The translations under genes and the position numbers were made by a program. A stretch of DNA of 64,000 nt, from positions 1-64,000 of the forward strand of contig JALOTN010000002.1 in assembly GCA_025457885.1 (NCBI GenBank), written 5' to 3'. The notes below the pieces were generated by a model, which searched no databases, was not told the DNA's origin, and saw only the letters and a program-made list of their open reading frames with translations. This DNA is from Thermoplasmatota archaeon. GTDB lineage: Archaea > Thermoplasmatota > E2 > DHVEG-1. Below are positions 36,875-47,319 of the stretch, piece by piece (positions within the stretch are counted from its first letter, which is position 1; each line of letters begins with the position of its first letter).

Positions 36875-36982
36875 AATAGGTGTTAGGTGGCTCCATTTGA
36901 TTTTGAATAATATACAGAATGTTTTTTACTCATCTATGGGTTAATATACAACCCATGTGATGTCGAGGTGAGGTGTAAATCC

Positions 36983-37153
36983 ATGGATCAAAAACAGGTG
37001 TTGGAGCGTTGGTTACGACAATTAAAGAGAAACGAGATCAGCCCTGATGCGGTTGGTCTGGGTCCTGATAAAGAGAAAGCCTTGGCGTTCATCCGACAGG
37101 AACTTCAAAAGATAGAAGCGATGGAGAAGAAACAGTCTCCATCTTTGAAATAA
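36983..37153 (+). CDS. Small helical protein of unknown function
   Basis: 56 residues, charged and helical (MDQKQVLERWLRQLKRNE). GAGGTGAGGTG lies just upstream of the ATG. No family recognised. It converges with the ABC permease gene. Confidence 0.55.
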   Translation: MDQKQVLERWLRQLKRNEISPDAVGLGPDKEKALAFIRQELQKIEAMEKKQSPSLK

Positions 37154-37158
37154 AGATT

Positions 37159-38469
37159 TTATTCCCATCGAAGGGCTTCGACCGGGTCCATCTTTGCTGC
37201 TTTACGTGCAGGAAGCACTCCGGCTGTGACACCGATGAGGATTCCTACGATGGTTGCGATAAGGAACCATTCTGGTGCATAATCTAGCTGAATGGAGCCC
37301 GTGCTAAAGGCTCCTCCGAGGTTTTGGATGCTTTTATTCAGCAGGTCGACGACAAACCAACTTCCTGTCGCCCCAAGGATACATCCCGTGATTCCTCCTA
37401 AGAGGCCTATCACGGTGGATTGATACAAGAACAGCTGAAGGATGTCTCGTCGTTTCGCTCCGATGGCCATCATCGTGCCTATCTCCCGGGTCCGTTCTGT
37501 CACGGTTGCGAACATGATGTTTGCAATACCGACTCCTCCGATGAGAAGGGAGATGAGTGCGATTGCGGTGATGTAGGTTCTGATGACGTTCATGATTTTA
37601 TCGACACGGTCAAGGATGTACTGCTGAGTGATGACAACAAAGTCAGTGTTATCGTCTTTGTATTGGCTTGCATCAGACCCTGCTCCCTCGAGGTAGTTCA
37701 GGATCTGGTCTTGAGCTTCTTGGACTGTTTGAGTGTCTTTTGCTTCTGCAAGCAGGATGGTAAATGCAGTCACCCGTTTTAATATCGAACCGGCATTGGA
37801 TCCGAAATAACTTGAATAATAGGGTTTTGCTGGGCAGATGATCCCTGGTGTTGACAGGGTGTTGAACATGCTAAAGCTTGAGCTTTGTTTAAGGATGCCA
37901 ACGATTTTTGCATCAAGGGTTTTTCCATCGACCCGTCGTAGATAAATGGTATCACCAATCTTCAATGGCTTATCTGCACCGAAGATTTCTGAAACAGTCT
38001 TGCTGATGACAATTTCATTTTTTCCTTCTCGAAACATGGTTCCTTCTTCAAGCTCCATGTTCAGGATTTCTAGGATTGACTCGGTGCTTGCATACATTGT
38101 CTCCCCTGGTCGGGAATCCCAGTTGAGGAATCCGTTCCGTTTGAGGATTTTAGTGACAGGGACAATACCGATAGGTGCAACGGTTTTTACTGCGGAGAGA
38201 CGCTGGATGTTTTCGACGTCATCGGTGGTGAAGACGACGGATTTTATCTGGAGCTGCGGCACGTCTCCTCCTTTTCCTATCCCGATGACCATGCCGGTTG
38301 GATTAAAAAGGTTCCATTGTTCGGCAATGAAGGTGCTAACGGAGTTTCCGGCGGTAGTGACCATGATGACGGATGCGACCCCGATGATGACGCCGATGAG
38401 GGTGAGGAACGTCCGGATCTTATAGGATTTCATGGTGTCTAACGCCATGGCAAAGATGTCCTGTATCAT
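37159..38469 (-). CDS. MacB/FtsX-type ABC transporter permease
   Basis: A 436-residue protein with an N-terminal membrane helix (TFLTLIGVIIGVASVIMV), a large MacB-PCD extracytoplasmic domain and three C-terminal helices of the FtsX family (ISLLIGGVGIANIM, then GLLGGITGCILG). It ends in ARKAAKMDPVEALRWE, the normal family ending. Its start overlaps the ATPase stop by 4 bases (ATGA). Probably exports or extracts a lipid, peptide or lipoprotein. Confidence 0.92.
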   Translation of the reverse strand: MIQDIFAMALDTMKSYKIRTFLTLIGVIIGVASVIMVTTAGNSVSTFIAEQWNLFNPTGMVIGIGKGGDVPQLQIKSVVFTTDDVENIQRLSAVKTVAPIGIVPVTKILKRNGFLNWDSRPGETMYASTESILEILNMELEEGTMFREGKNEIVISKTVSEIFGADKPLKIGDTIYLRRVDGKTLDAKIVGILKQSSSFSMFNTLSTPGIICPAKPYYSSYFGSNAGSILKRVTAFTILLAEAKDTQTVQEAQDQILNYLEGAGSDASQYKDDNTDFVVITQQYILDRVDKIMNVIRTYITAIALISLLIGGVGIANIMFATVTERTREIGTMMAIGAKRRDILQLFLYQSTVIGLLGGITGCILGATGSWFVVDLLNKSIQNLGGAFSTGSIQLDYAPEWFLIATIVGILIGVTAGVLPARKAAKMDPVEALRWE

Positions 38470-39146
38470 GTTTCCTCGGTCACCTCCCCATCAAGCATGT
38501 TGACAACACGGTTGGCGAATCGTTTCAGAGCGATTGCATGGGTGACGAGTAGGATGGTTTTTCCCTCTCGGTTCAGGGACACGAGCAGTTCCATGATCTG
38601 CTCACCGGTCTTTGTGTCCAGGTTCCCGGTTGGCTCATCTGCTAAGATGATGGCGGGATTGTTGACGAGCGCTCGAGCAATCGCAATCCGTTGTTGTTGT
38701 CCGCCGGAGAGCTCTGAGGGTCGATGGGTCGCCCAGTTCGTCAATCCAACCTTTGCGAGCAGTTCGGAGGCACGATGTTCTCGGTCTGCTTTTAAGCCAC
38801 CAAGAAACACCATGGGTAATGACACGTTTTTTAAGGCGGTCATGGAGGGCATGAGGTTGAATTTTTGGAAGATAAAACCGATTTTTCTGCCACGGATGAT
38901 TGCGAGTTGGTTGTCGTTGACGGTGGAGATGTTCTCCCCGTCGATGATGATGGTCCCTGAGGTTGGTCGGTCGAGGCATCCGATGATGTTCATCAGGGTG
39001 CTCTTTCCTGATCCGGAGGGTCCCATGATGGCGACGAAATCACCTTTCCGGATTCTGAGATCGACATTGTTTAATGCTTTAAAGTCCGTCTTTCCAGTCT
39101 TGTAGATTTTTGTAAGCGAATCGATATCGATGACATATTCAGCCAT
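38466..39146 (-). CDS. MacB/LolD-type ABC transporter ATPase
   Basis: A 226-residue protein with Walker A GPSGSGKST, signature LSGGQQQR, Walker B ILADEPTGNLD and H-loop VTHAI. It is the partner of the overlapping permease. It follows a short divergent-free stretch holding a small possible gene on the same strand. Confidence 0.93.
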   Translation of the reverse strand: MAEYVIDIDSLTKIYKTGKTDFKALNNVDLRIRKGDFVAIMGPSGSGKSTLMNIIGCLDRPTSGTIIIDGENISTVNDNQLAIIRGRKIGFIFQKFNLMPSMTALKNVSLPMVFLGGLKADREHRASELLAKVGLTNWATHRPSELSGGQQQRIAIARALVNNPAIILADEPTGNLDTKTGEQIMELLVSLNREGKTILLVTHAIALKRFANRVVNMLDGEVTEET

Positions 39147-39185
39147 TCGTAGTTCCTCGGAGAACCCGGAATTTTATGGAGGAGG

Positions 39186-39305
39186 TTATTTGTGAATTTG
39201 ACTTTGGACAAGGAAATGTATTCGGTGTGCCACTACAAAGGATTTGGCGATGAATTCTATTTCAGCTGCTTCTTCAGGGCTTGAGATTTGACCGACGATG
39301 AACAT
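39186..39305 (-). CDS. Possible small protein upstream of the ABC exporter
   Basis: 39 residues (MFIVGQISSPEEAAEIEFIA start, helical). It is too short for routine gene finding, but GAGGAG lies 8 bases before the ATG, and TTTAAATA lies about 40 bases upstream as a TATA box. A second ATG two codons earlier is too close to the ribosome binding site. It may be a short co-transcribed gene of the ABC operon. No family recognised. Confidence 0.4.
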   Translation of the reverse strand: MFIVGQISSPEEAAEIEFIAKSFVVAHRIHFLVQSQIHK

Positions 39306-39479
39306 AGTCATTACTCCTCGTTTGCTGTTTTCTCTGTTTTATTTAAAGCCTCTTGTTGTACAATTCTTACCCGGCGTCTTTACAGTTCTCTCCTGAAAAA
39401 CTTTTCGGTAACGGTTTTCTCTTTGTACGATGACCCGTATTAGTCGTTTTAATATGTTTTTTTGACTTATATTGTTACG

Positions 39480-39492
39480 AAAACATTTAAAT
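39480..39492 (+). promoter_or_regulatory. BRE and TATA box of the small membrane protein gene
   Basis: CGAAAA followed by CATTTAAATG places transcription near 39513, leaving a short leader with GGAGG before the ATG. Confidence 0.55.
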
Positions 39493-39530
39493 GCTCGTGC
39501 TGTATAACAAAAGATTGGAGGACCATAAAA

Positions 39531-39845
39531 ATGAGAAAAATCGTTATTGCCGGTAGCTTGTTGGCTGTATCGCTCTTGTTTTTACTGCCAGCAGTAGCCG
39601 CAGAGCAGGCGAAAGTAGCGCAATCCGCAAGAACTCCTTATCTGGTCAATGCTGAGATTACTTATCTGGAGGCACTTGAAAAGAAATATAAAGATACACC
39701 CTCTCCGCAGGTAATTTTCCTGACCTTGGCAATTTTGTTATTGAAGCTCTTGCGATGGGGAGTTGTCATTATCGGTGGGATCATTCTCCTGTCGATTCTG
39801 GGTATCTTTAAGAAACCGAATAACAACACGAGTGCTATCCTATAA
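39531..39845 (+). CDS. Small exported membrane protein
   Basis: 104 residues: a cleavable-looking signal peptide (MRKIVIAGSLLAVSLLFLLP, then AVAAEQA), a short exterior part, and one C-terminal membrane helix (LLRWGVVIIGGIILLSILGI) with a brief cytoplasmic tail. GGAGG lies 9 bases before the ATG. No family recognised. A T-rich run at 39909-39918 may terminate it. Confidence 0.7.
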   Translation: MRKIVIAGSLLAVSLLFLLPAVAAEQAKVAQSARTPYLVNAEITYLEALEKKYKDTPSPQVIFLTLAILLLKLLRWGVVIIGGIILLSILGIFKKPNNNTSAIL

Positions 39846-40097
39846 TCGTCTGTTCGGTTTTCATCTCCTTTCGAATATTGCGTTATTTAGAAATCTGGAG
39901 AGTGGTTCCTTTTTTTTCTTCTTTGGTTTTCTGTCTTGTTGGCTATCCGTTGATGAATAGTTTCAGTGACCCTTTAGAAAACCTTGAATAGGGGGGAGTA
40001 ATTGTCGGAAGACCGACCGGGGAAGTCTTTGGTCGTTTGCACAACATAAGATATATATGTTTGTATATATAGACACTCTTTTCAAAGGGGGTTTCCA

Positions 40098-42911
40098 GTG
40101 AAAAACATCATCATCAAAGGAGCACGAGAACACAACCTGAAAAACATCACCGTAGAGCTCCCCAGAGACAAACTCATTGTCATCACCGGCATCTCCGGCT
40201 CAGGAAAATCCACCCTCGCGTTCGACACCCTCTACGCAGAAGGACAACGCCGCTACGTCGAATCCCTCTCCGCCTACGCACGACAATTCCTGGGACTCAT
40301 GAACAAACCCGACGTCGACAGCATCGAAGGACTCTCACCAGCCATCTCCATCGAACAAAAAACCACCAGCAAAAACCCACGCAGCACCGTAGGGACCATC
40401 ACAGAGATCTACGACTACCTCCGACTCCTTTTTGCCCGCATCGGCACACCCTACTGCCCTATCCATAACCAGAAAATCGAATCACAATCCCCCCAGAAAA
40501 TCTCAAACAGAATCGCAACCGAACATAAAGGAACCATCACGATTCTTGCACCCATCATCCGACAGAAAAAAGGAACCTACGAACAACTCTTCAAAGACCT
40601 CAACAAAGAAGGATACACCCGGGTCCGCGTCAACAAAACCATCCACCGGACCGACGAGAAAATCCCATTGGAACGATACAAGAAACATGACATCGACATC
40701 GTCATCGACCGAGTGGAAACCACCGATTCTAGCCGACTCTCTGAAGCCTGCGAACACGCATTACAAAAAGCAGATGGACTCCTCATCATCTTAGACTCCC
40801 ACAGCAAAGAACAAACGTATTCCTCCACCATGGCCTGCCCCATCTGCGGCATGGTCTTTGAAGAGCTCCAACCACGCATGTTCTCCTTCAACAGCCCCTT
40901 TGGCGCCTGTGAAACCTGCCATGGTTTAGGAATCAAAATGGAGTTCGACCCAGACCTCATCATCCCAGACAAAAACCTCAGCATCGCCGATGGCGCCATC
41001 GCCCTTTACAAAACCATCCGGGACGGCTGGCGCAACAACTACCTTGGAGCTGTTGCAAAACATTACGACTTTGACATCTTCACCCCCATCAAAGACCTCG
41101 ACAAACGACAATACGATGCGATCATGTATGGCTCCACCGAGCCTATCCGATTCAACTTCATCATGAAAAACGGGGATGCCACCTACGCTCACACCGGGTA
41201 CTGGGAAGGACTCATCCCCCAATCCGAACGACTCTACAAACAAACTGAGTCTGAGTACCGCAGGCAAGACATGGAACGCTTCATGCGCATCAGCCCCTGC
41301 ACCACCTGTCAAGGCAAACGACTCAAACACAAAATCCTCTCTGTTAAAATCACCCAGAAATCCATCATCGACATCACCGATTTGTCCGTCAAACAATCCC
41401 TACAGTTCTTCGAAAACCTCAAACTCACAAAAAAACAAGAAGAGATCGCCCACCTCATCCTCAAAGAAATTGTCGCCCGTTTAAAGTTCCTGGACAACGT
41501 CGGCCTGAACTACCTGACACTCTCCCGCAACGCGGGGACCCTGTCCGGTGGGGAAGCCCAACGCATACGTCTCGCGACACAGATCGGCTCCAATCTCATG
41601 GGTGTCCTCTACATCCTTGATGAACCCTCTGTCGGTCTCCACCAACGAGATAACAAAAAACTCATCCAGACCCTGCAACGTCTCCGTGACCTGGGCAACA
41701 CTCTCATCGTCGTGGAACATGATGAAGAGACCATCCGAAACGCGGATTACGTCATCGACATGGGACCAGGTGCGGGAATCCATGGAGGAAAGATCCTTGC
41801 CCAAGGCACACCTCGGCAAATCGAACGCAACCCACGCTCCCTTACAGGCCAGTATCTCTCCGGGAAACTAGAAATCACCATGCCACAGACCCGACGAAGA
41901 ACCAATCAACACATCCACGTCAAAGGATGCAAAGAAAACAACCTTAAAAACATCACCGTCGACATTCCCGTCGGAGTCCTCACTGTCATCACCGGTGTCT
42001 CCGGCAGCGGGAAATCCACCCTTATCTATGAGATCCTCTACAAAGGCCTCATGCGCAAACTCCATGAGTCACGCGACCCACCAGGAAAACACGACGACAT
42101 CACCTTCGACACAGAGATTGATAAAGTCATCGTCATCGACCAAAGCCCCATCGGGAAAACCCCCCGCAGCAACCCCGCCACCTACACCAAAGTCTTCGAT
42201 GAGATACGACGTATCTTTACCATGACCCCGGAAGCAAAACTCCGCGGGTACCAAGCAGGACGCTTCTCCTTCAACGTCCCCGGAGGACGCTGCGAAACCT
42301 GTCAAGGAGACGGACTTATCAAAATCGAGATGAACTTCCTCCCTGACATCTACGTCGAATGCGAAGAATGCAAAGGAAAACGCTACAACAAAGAAACCCT
42401 CGAGGTACTCTACAAAGGAAAATCCATCTCAGACGTTCTAGCCATGAGTGTTGAGGAAGCATCAGAACTGTTCGCAAACATCCCTTATATCAAAAAGAAA
42501 CTCGACACCCTCTCACGCGTTGGGCTAAGCTACATTAAACTTGGCCAAAGCTCCACCACCCTCTCCGGTGGGGAAGCACAACGCATCAAACTTACTCGGG
42601 AACTTTCCAAAAAAAGCACCGGAAAAACACTCTATCTCCTTGACGAACCCACCACCGGTCTGCATTTCCATGACGTCAAAAAACTCATCGACGTCCTCAA
42701 CAGCCTCGTCACCAAAGGAAACACCATCGTCGTCATCGAACATAATATGGAGGTCATCAAATGCGCAGACCATCTCATCGACCTTGGTCCGGAAGGTGGT
42801 GACCTTGGAGGAAGAATCGTTGCTCATGGAACACCAGAAGAGGTCGCGAACAACCTGGAAAGTTACACCGGGCAAATCCTCCGACCTTTGCTCCGTAGGA
42901 AGAAACAATGA
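40098..42911 (+). CDS. uvrA: Excinuclease ABC subunit A
   Basis: A 937-residue protein of normal length with two ABC modules: Walker [10 protein letters not shown] and GVSGSGKST, signatures [12 protein letters not shown] and [12 protein letters not shown]. Both zinc modules are present (CPICG with CETCHG; CETCQG with CEECKG). With UvrB it finds bulky DNA lesions. GTG start after AAAGGGGG. First gene of uvrA-uvrC-uvrB; TATA-like GATATATATG lies about 50 bases upstream. Confidence 0.96.
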   Translation: MKNIIIKGAREHNLKNITVELPRDKLIVITGISGSGKSTLAFDTLYAEGQRRYVESLSAYARQFLGLMNKPDVDSIEGLSPAISIEQKTTSKNPRSTVGTITEIYDYLRLLFARIGTPYCPIHNQKIESQSPQKISNRIATEHKGTITILAPIIRQKKGTYEQLFKDLNKEGYTRVRVNKTIHRTDEKIPLERYKKHDIDIVIDRVETTDSSRLSEACEHALQKADGLLIILDSHSKEQTYSSTMACPICGMVFEELQPRMFSFNSPFGACETCHGLGIKMEFDPDLIIPDKNLSIADGAIALYKTIRDGWRNNYLGAVAKHYDFDIFTPIKDLDKRQYDAIMYGSTEPIRFNFIMKNGDATYAHTGYWEGLIPQSERLYKQTESEYRRQDMERFMRISPCTTCQGKRLKHKILSVKITQKSIIDITDLSVKQSLQFFENLKLTKKQEEIAHLILKEIVARLKFLDNVGLNYLTLSRNAGTLSGGEAQRIRLATQIGSNLMGVLYILDEPSVGLHQRDNKKLIQTLQRLRDLGNTLIVVEHDEETIRNADYVIDMGPGAGIHGGKILAQGTPRQIERNPRSLTGQYLSGKLEITMPQTRRRTNQHIHVKGCKENNLKNITVDIPVGVLTVITGVSGSGKSTLIYEILYKGLMRKLHESRDPPGKHDDITFDTEIDKVIVIDQSPIGKTPRSNPATYTKVFDEIRRIFTMTPEAKLRGYQAGRFSFNVPGGRCETCQGDGLIKIEMNFLPDIYVECEECKGKRYNKETLEVLYKGKSISDVLAMSVEEASELFANIPYIKKKLDTLSRVGLSYIKLGQSSTTLSGGEAQRIKLTRELSKKSTGKTLYLLDEPTTGLHFHDVKKLIDVLNSLVTKGNTIVVIEHNMEVIKCADHLIDLGPEGGDLGGRIVAHGTPEEVANNLESYTGQILRPLLRRKKQ

Positions 42912-44473
42912 TTGATGTAACACGCATACCATCAAACCCTGGCTGCTATCTCTTCCGAAACAACCAACAAAAAATCATCTACATCGGCAAAGCAAAAAAC
43001 ATCAGAAAACGCGTGAAAACCTATTTTCAGAAAAAAGACCAAGACCCAAAGACACGCAGCCTCATCACCGCGATTGACGCTGTCGAGTTTTTTATCACCG
43101 ACACCGAAGTCGAAGCATTCATCCTAGAAAACACCCTGATAAAGAAACATCAGCCGAAATACAATATCAACCTGAAGGATGCAAAAACCTATGCATACAT
43201 CGAACTGACCACTGAACGATATCCTCGGTTGCTCATCGCACGACAAAAACAAGAAAAAGGAATGTATTTTGGTCCCTTCGTTTCCGCAGTGGAACGAGAC
43301 CATGTTCTCCAATTCCTCAACAGAACCTTCGCCCTACGCACCTGTCGAAAACTCCCGAAAAAAGCCTGCCTCCGATATCATCTGCAGCTCTGTACAGCTC
43401 CCTGCATCGCAGCGATCACCCCTGAGGAATACGACAAAAGAATTCGAAACATCCGACTCATCCTTTCCGGGAAATCCCGTGAGCTTCTTAAAAAACTACG
43501 TCAGGAGATGACCAAAAAATCCCAGGCTAAAGACTATGAGGCTGCCTTGGTCCTCCGGAATCAGACCACTGCGATACAACACCTCCAGGAACATCAGAAG
43601 ATGCAACAACGCTTCACCTACGACCAGGATATCATCAACTACCAACTCAAAGATGGCGTTGTCTATCTCATGCTCTTCAACGTCTACAAAGGGACGCTGT
43701 CGACAAAAAACGAGTATGTCTTTGACTGCATCCCTGATTTCTTCGATGAGTTCCTCGTGCAATACTACTCGGAGAACCACATCCCCTCTGAGGTCATCGT
43801 CCCTCAGAAGCCGTCGGAGTCTCTTGCGTTATTTCTCAGCCAGAAACGGAAGAAAAAAGTACGTATCATCGTCCCAAAAAAAGGCACGAAGAAACAACTC
43901 CTTCAACTTGTGGAAAAGAACATTGAGCTTACCTTCTTTGGGGATGTCTCGAAAATGCAGGCGCTGCAGCACCAGTTAAACCTGCAGGAACCACCCGTGG
44001 TCATCGAATGCTTCGATATCTCTCATCTCTCAGGGACATCCATGGTCGGTTCCCTGGTCCAATTCCGAAATGGAAGACCTGACAAGACGAACTACCGGAG
44101 ATTCCGCATCCGTACTGTGGAAGGCATCGATGATGCCGCGGCGATAGCGGAGGTCGTCCGACGACGCTACCAACGATTACTCGATGAACACGCCCCATTC
44201 CCTCAGCTCATCGTCATTGATGGAGGTCTTGGACAGCTCAACAGCGCGATCCAAGAACTAGACCGTATCGGTTTGAAAATCCCGATTCTGTCCATCGCAA
44301 AACAGTTCGAGGAGCTCTATCTCCCTGGTCGACCCCAACCACTCCAGCTTGAGAAAAAAGATAAAGCGCTCCTGTTTATCCGAGAGGTCCGTGATGAAGC
44401 ACACCGATTCGCCATCGCATACAACCGTCTCTTACGGAAGAAAGAGGTGAGAGCATCCCCCAATTCACTTTAA
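42908..44473 (+). CDS. uvrC: Excinuclease ABC subunit C, lacking the C-terminal HhH domain
   Basis: A 521-residue protein. GIY-YIG nuclease domain ([20 protein letters not shown]), UVR motif near residue 200, and the RNase H-like nuclease ([28 protein letters not shown]). It stops just after the RNase H part, where most UvrC proteins continue with a tandem helix-hairpin-helix. It makes both incisions around the lesion. ATGA overlap with uvrA. Confidence 0.94.
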   Translation: MIDVTRIPSNPGCYLFRNNQQKIIYIGKAKNIRKRVKTYFQKKDQDPKTRSLITAIDAVEFFITDTEVEAFILENTLIKKHQPKYNINLKDAKTYAYIELTTERYPRLLIARQKQEKGMYFGPFVSAVERDHVLQFLNRTFALRTCRKLPKKACLRYHLQLCTAPCIAAITPEEYDKRIRNIRLILSGKSRELLKKLRQEMTKKSQAKDYEAALVLRNQTTAIQHLQEHQKMQQRFTYDQDIINYQLKDGVVYLMLFNVYKGTLSTKNEYVFDCIPDFFDEFLVQYYSENHIPSEVIVPQKPSESLALFLSQKRKKKVRIIVPKKGTKKQLLQLVEKNIELTFFGDVSKMQALQHQLNLQEPPVVIECFDISHLSGTSMVGSLVQFRNGRPDKTNYRRFRIRTVEGIDDAAAIAEVVRRRYQRLLDEHAPFPQLIVIDGGLGQLNSAIQELDRIGLKIPILSIAKQFEELYLPGRPQPLQLEKKDKALLFIREVRDEAHRFAIAYNRLLRKKEVRASPNSL

Positions 44474-46386
44474 AGACTGATTTAATCCCAAGAGGATCAC
44501 AACCAGAGGCGATCGCCTCGATAGTGAATGGCATCCAGAAGAAGTATTCCACTCAAACACTGCTGGGGGTGACGGGATCTGGGAAAACATTTTCTATGGC
44601 TTATATCATCCAGCAGATCCAACGACCCGCGATTGTGATTGCTCATAACAAGACCCTGGCTGCCCAGCTCTATAGCGAGTTCAAGGAGTTCTTCCCGGAT
44701 AACCGTGTCGAGTACTTCGTCTCTTATTATGATTATTATCAACCGGAGTCATACCTGCCTCAGAGAGACCTTTATATCGAAAAAGACGCGGATATCAACC
44801 CGAAACTTGAGCAGATGCGATTAGCCGCGACCGCGTCGTTATCCTCCCGTCGGGATGTCATCATCGTCGCCTCGGTGTCCTGCATCTACAACGTCGGTAA
44901 CCCCCTGGATTATCAACGGTTAGGTTTTGAGATCCGAGTAGGTCAACGACTCCCACGCAATGGCCTGCTCCGCCGCCTGCTTGATATCCAATATGAACGC
45001 AACGATACAGAACTGATGCCAGGTCGTTTCCGAGTGAAAGGTGACACCATCGACCTCATCTTAGGGTATTATCCGAACATCTACCGCATCGAAATGTACG
45101 GGGAGAAGATCGAATCAATAAAGGAACTGCAGAAGAACACAGGGGAGACAGTCGATGTCCTGAAATATCTGTTTATATTCCCTGCGAAGCATTTCGTGAT
45201 ACCTGAGGGCAGTCAGAAACGTGCGATTGAATCCATAAAACAGGAGCTTGAGGAGCGGCTTCCTCAGCTGTCGCTTCTTGAGGCACATCGGCTGAAACAA
45301 CGGACTCTCTACGATCTTGAGATGATCCAGGAGACCGGGTTTTGTAAAGGGATTGAGAATTACTCTCGTCATCTGGATGGTCGGAAACCTGGGGAGAAAC
45401 CCTACTGTCTCCTTGATTATTTTCCCTCGGATTTTGTGATGTTCATCGATGAGAGCCATCGGACGATCCCACAGATCCATGGGATGTACCATGGGGAATT
45501 CTCCCGGAAGCAGACCTTGATTGATTACGGGTTCCGGCTGCCGAGTGCCATGGATAACCGCCCCTTGACATTTGAGGAATTCGAACAGTACATGCATACC
45601 GTGGTATTTGTCTCCGCCACCCCCGGAGCCTATGAGCTGGGAAAATCACAGCAGGTGGTCGAGCAGATCATCCGCCCCACCGGATTGGTCGATCCACCCG
45701 TGGAGGTCCGAAAAATAGACGGACAAATCACTGATTTGATTGGTGAGATTCAAACAACCGTGGAACGAGGCGATCGGATTCTTGTCAACACATTAACGAA
45801 GAAACTTGCTGAGGAGCTTTCTGAGTTTCTTGCGGAGAAGGGAATTAAGACACGGTATCTGCACTCGGAGATTGATACCCTTGAGCGGTCGGAGATTATC
45901 CGGGAGCTTCGACTGAAGAAGTTTGATGTGCTTGTCGGCATCAACCTGCTCCGTGAGGGAATTGACATCCCTGAGGTTGGGTTCATCGGGATCCTGGATG
46001 CGGATAAGGAAGGGTTCTTGCGCGATGAACGCAGCCTGATTCAGATCATCGGTCGGGCTGCCCGGAATGTGAACTCAAAGGTGGTGTTGTACGCGGATGT
46101 GCTGACTGATTCGATTCAGAGGGCGTTAGCGGAAACCAACAGACGACGCACCGTCCAAATAGAGTATAATACGCAGCATGGGATTACCCCCACGACCATC
46201 ATTAAACCTATTAAAGAAAAGGTCGTGGAGATCACAGATACGAAGCATATCCCGCGTAAAGAGCTTCCCGCGATCATTGTCAATCTTGAATCGGAGATGA
46301 AGAAAGCAGCGGACGACCTTGATTTTGAGAAAGCGATAGCACTACGTGATCGGATAATGAAACTCCGACAGTCAATGATGCTTTGA
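44455..46386 (+). CDS. uvrB: Excinuclease ABC subunit B with apparent ATC start
   Basis: About 643 residues: Walker A GVTGSGKT, the beta-hairpin YYDYYQPESYLP, helicase motifs (FIDESH, IIGRAARN) and a C-terminal UVR domain. The conserved N-terminus [17 protein letters not shown] lies upstream of the first canonical start (GTG 44524), and no ATG, GTG or TTG exists between it and the preceding stop. ATC at 44455 follows GAGGTGA at proper spacing and gives a normal N-terminus MPQFTL. It overlaps uvrC by 19 bases. Confidence 0.9.
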   Translation: MPQFTLKTDLIPRGSQPEAIASIVNGIQKKYSTQTLLGVTGSGKTFSMAYIIQQIQRPAIVIAHNKTLAAQLYSEFKEFFPDNRVEYFVSYYDYYQPESYLPQRDLYIEKDADINPKLEQMRLAATASLSSRRDVIIVASVSCIYNVGNPLDYQRLGFEIRVGQRLPRNGLLRRLLDIQYERNDTELMPGRFRVKGDTIDLILGYYPNIYRIEMYGEKIESIKELQKNTGETVDVLKYLFIFPAKHFVIPEGSQKRAIESIKQELEERLPQLSLLEAHRLKQRTLYDLEMIQETGFCKGIENYSRHLDGRKPGEKPYCLLDYFPSDFVMFIDESHRTIPQIHGMYHGEFSRKQTLIDYGFRLPSAMDNRPLTFEEFEQYMHTVVFVSATPGAYELGKSQQVVEQIIRPTGLVDPPVEVRKIDGQITDLIGEIQTTVERGDRILVNTLTKKLAEELSEFLAEKGIKTRYLHSEIDTLERSEIIRELRLKKFDVLVGINLLREGIDIPEVGFIGILDADKEGFLRDERSLIQIIGRAARNVNSKVVLYADVLTDSIQRALAETNRRRTVQIEYNTQHGITPTTIIKPIKEKVVEITDTKHIPRKELPAIIVNLESEMKKAADDLDFEKAIALRDRIMKLRQSMML

Positions 46387-46391
46387 TCCCT

Positions 46392-47237
46392 CTATGCTAT
46401 TGTTTCTTCCTTCAGGATAGTTCCTTTAATGCCGACGACAATGGATTTAAGCGGTATTTTGCGTGTCGCCTGTGTCTTTGCTTGTTGCGCTAATGCCAAC
46501 AGTCCCCGACAGCAAGGGACCTCCATGGTCATTACCGTGAGCGATTTGATTTGTGCATCGTTGATGAGACTTGTGAGTTTTTCAAGATAGGAGTCTAGGT
46601 TTGAATCCAGTTTTGGGCAAGCGATCGCGAGGTGATGTCCTTGGAGATGGTCTTTGTGAAAATCCCCTAGGGCGTATGCGACACAATCAGCGACCAACAG
46701 TACATCACCACCTTGGAAATATGATGCGGTTGGTGAAACCAGGTGTAACTGAACCGGCCATTGTCCGAGATGTGAGTGACGAATACATGACTCTGTTTTC
46801 TTCTCTTTTGTTTCTCTGCTGAAATCCATGGTTTTGGCGCCAGGGCATCCACAGGCATGATGGGAGGATTCATGCTCTTTTTTGAAGGGGACACTGATGT
46901 TTTGTTCCTTGAGGAATGCTAAAGCCTGGTTGAGGTAGGTGGTCTCCCCATGGTCTTTAAGATGATTCAGGTGGGCTAGGATGGTGTTCTCCCCTGCTTT
47001 GATAATGTTTTCCATGACTTTTTTCTCCTCATATGGTGCTGCGTCACGTTCCTCGGTGGTGATCGCATCTTGTGGGCAATGTCCAATGCAAGCACCTAGA
47101 CCGTCGCAGAAAATATCACTGATGAGTCGTGCTTTTCCGTCGATTACCTGTATTGCTCCTTCGGGGCAGTTGGGGATGCATGCTGCGCAACCGTTGCAGA
47201 GGTCTTCATTGATTTTTATGATTTTTCGTGTCGTCAT
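46392..47237 (-). CDS. Ferredoxin-domain protein of anaerobes, function unknown
   Basis: About 281 residues. N-terminal two-cluster ferredoxin (CNGCAACIPNCPEG and CDGLGACIGHCPQD), then a Cys/His-rich linker (HHACGCPGA) and a C-terminal domain with VADCVAYALG and VPCCRGL. Homologues in anaerobic archaea and bacteria have this arrangement, but I know no proven function. Start at ATG 47237. Divergent from the HxlR regulator, which probably controls it. Confidence 0.82.
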   Translation of the reverse strand: MTTRKIIKINEDLCNGCAACIPNCPEGAIQVIDGKARLISDIFCDGLGACIGHCPQDAITTEERDAAPYEEKKVMENIIKAGENTILAHLNHLKDHGETTYLNQALAFLKEQNISVPFKKEHESSHHACGCPGAKTMDFSRETKEKKTESCIRHSHLGQWPVQLHLVSPTASYFQGGDVLLVADCVAYALGDFHKDHLQGHHLAIACPKLDSNLDSYLEKLTSLINDAQIKSLTVMTMEVPCCRGLLALAQQAKTQATRKIPLKSIVVGIKGTILKEETIA

Positions 47238-47247
47238 TATCATCACT

Positions 47248-47319
47248 TAGTATATTTTTTATACCAAGTATATAATAGATACAAAGGTATTTATAGGTGA
47301 CAGTATCTAAAAGGATACC
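47248..47319. promoter_or_regulatory. Divergent promoter with three GTAT/ATAC operators
   Basis: Three inverted repeats lie between the divergent genes: GTATA-n5-TATAC at 47250-47264, GTAT-n7-ATAC at 47268-47282, and GTATC-n6-GATAC at 47303-47318, the last touching the regulator start codon. GTATTTATAG (47288-47297) is the regulator TATA box, giving a leaderless transcript. Likely binding sites for HxlR itself. Confidence 0.55.

Noticed and set aside
38497-39105. 202-residue plus-strand frame
   Set aside because: It is antisense to the ABC ATPase with all motifs intact.
40926-41396. 156-residue minus-strand frame
   Set aside because: It is antisense to uvrA.
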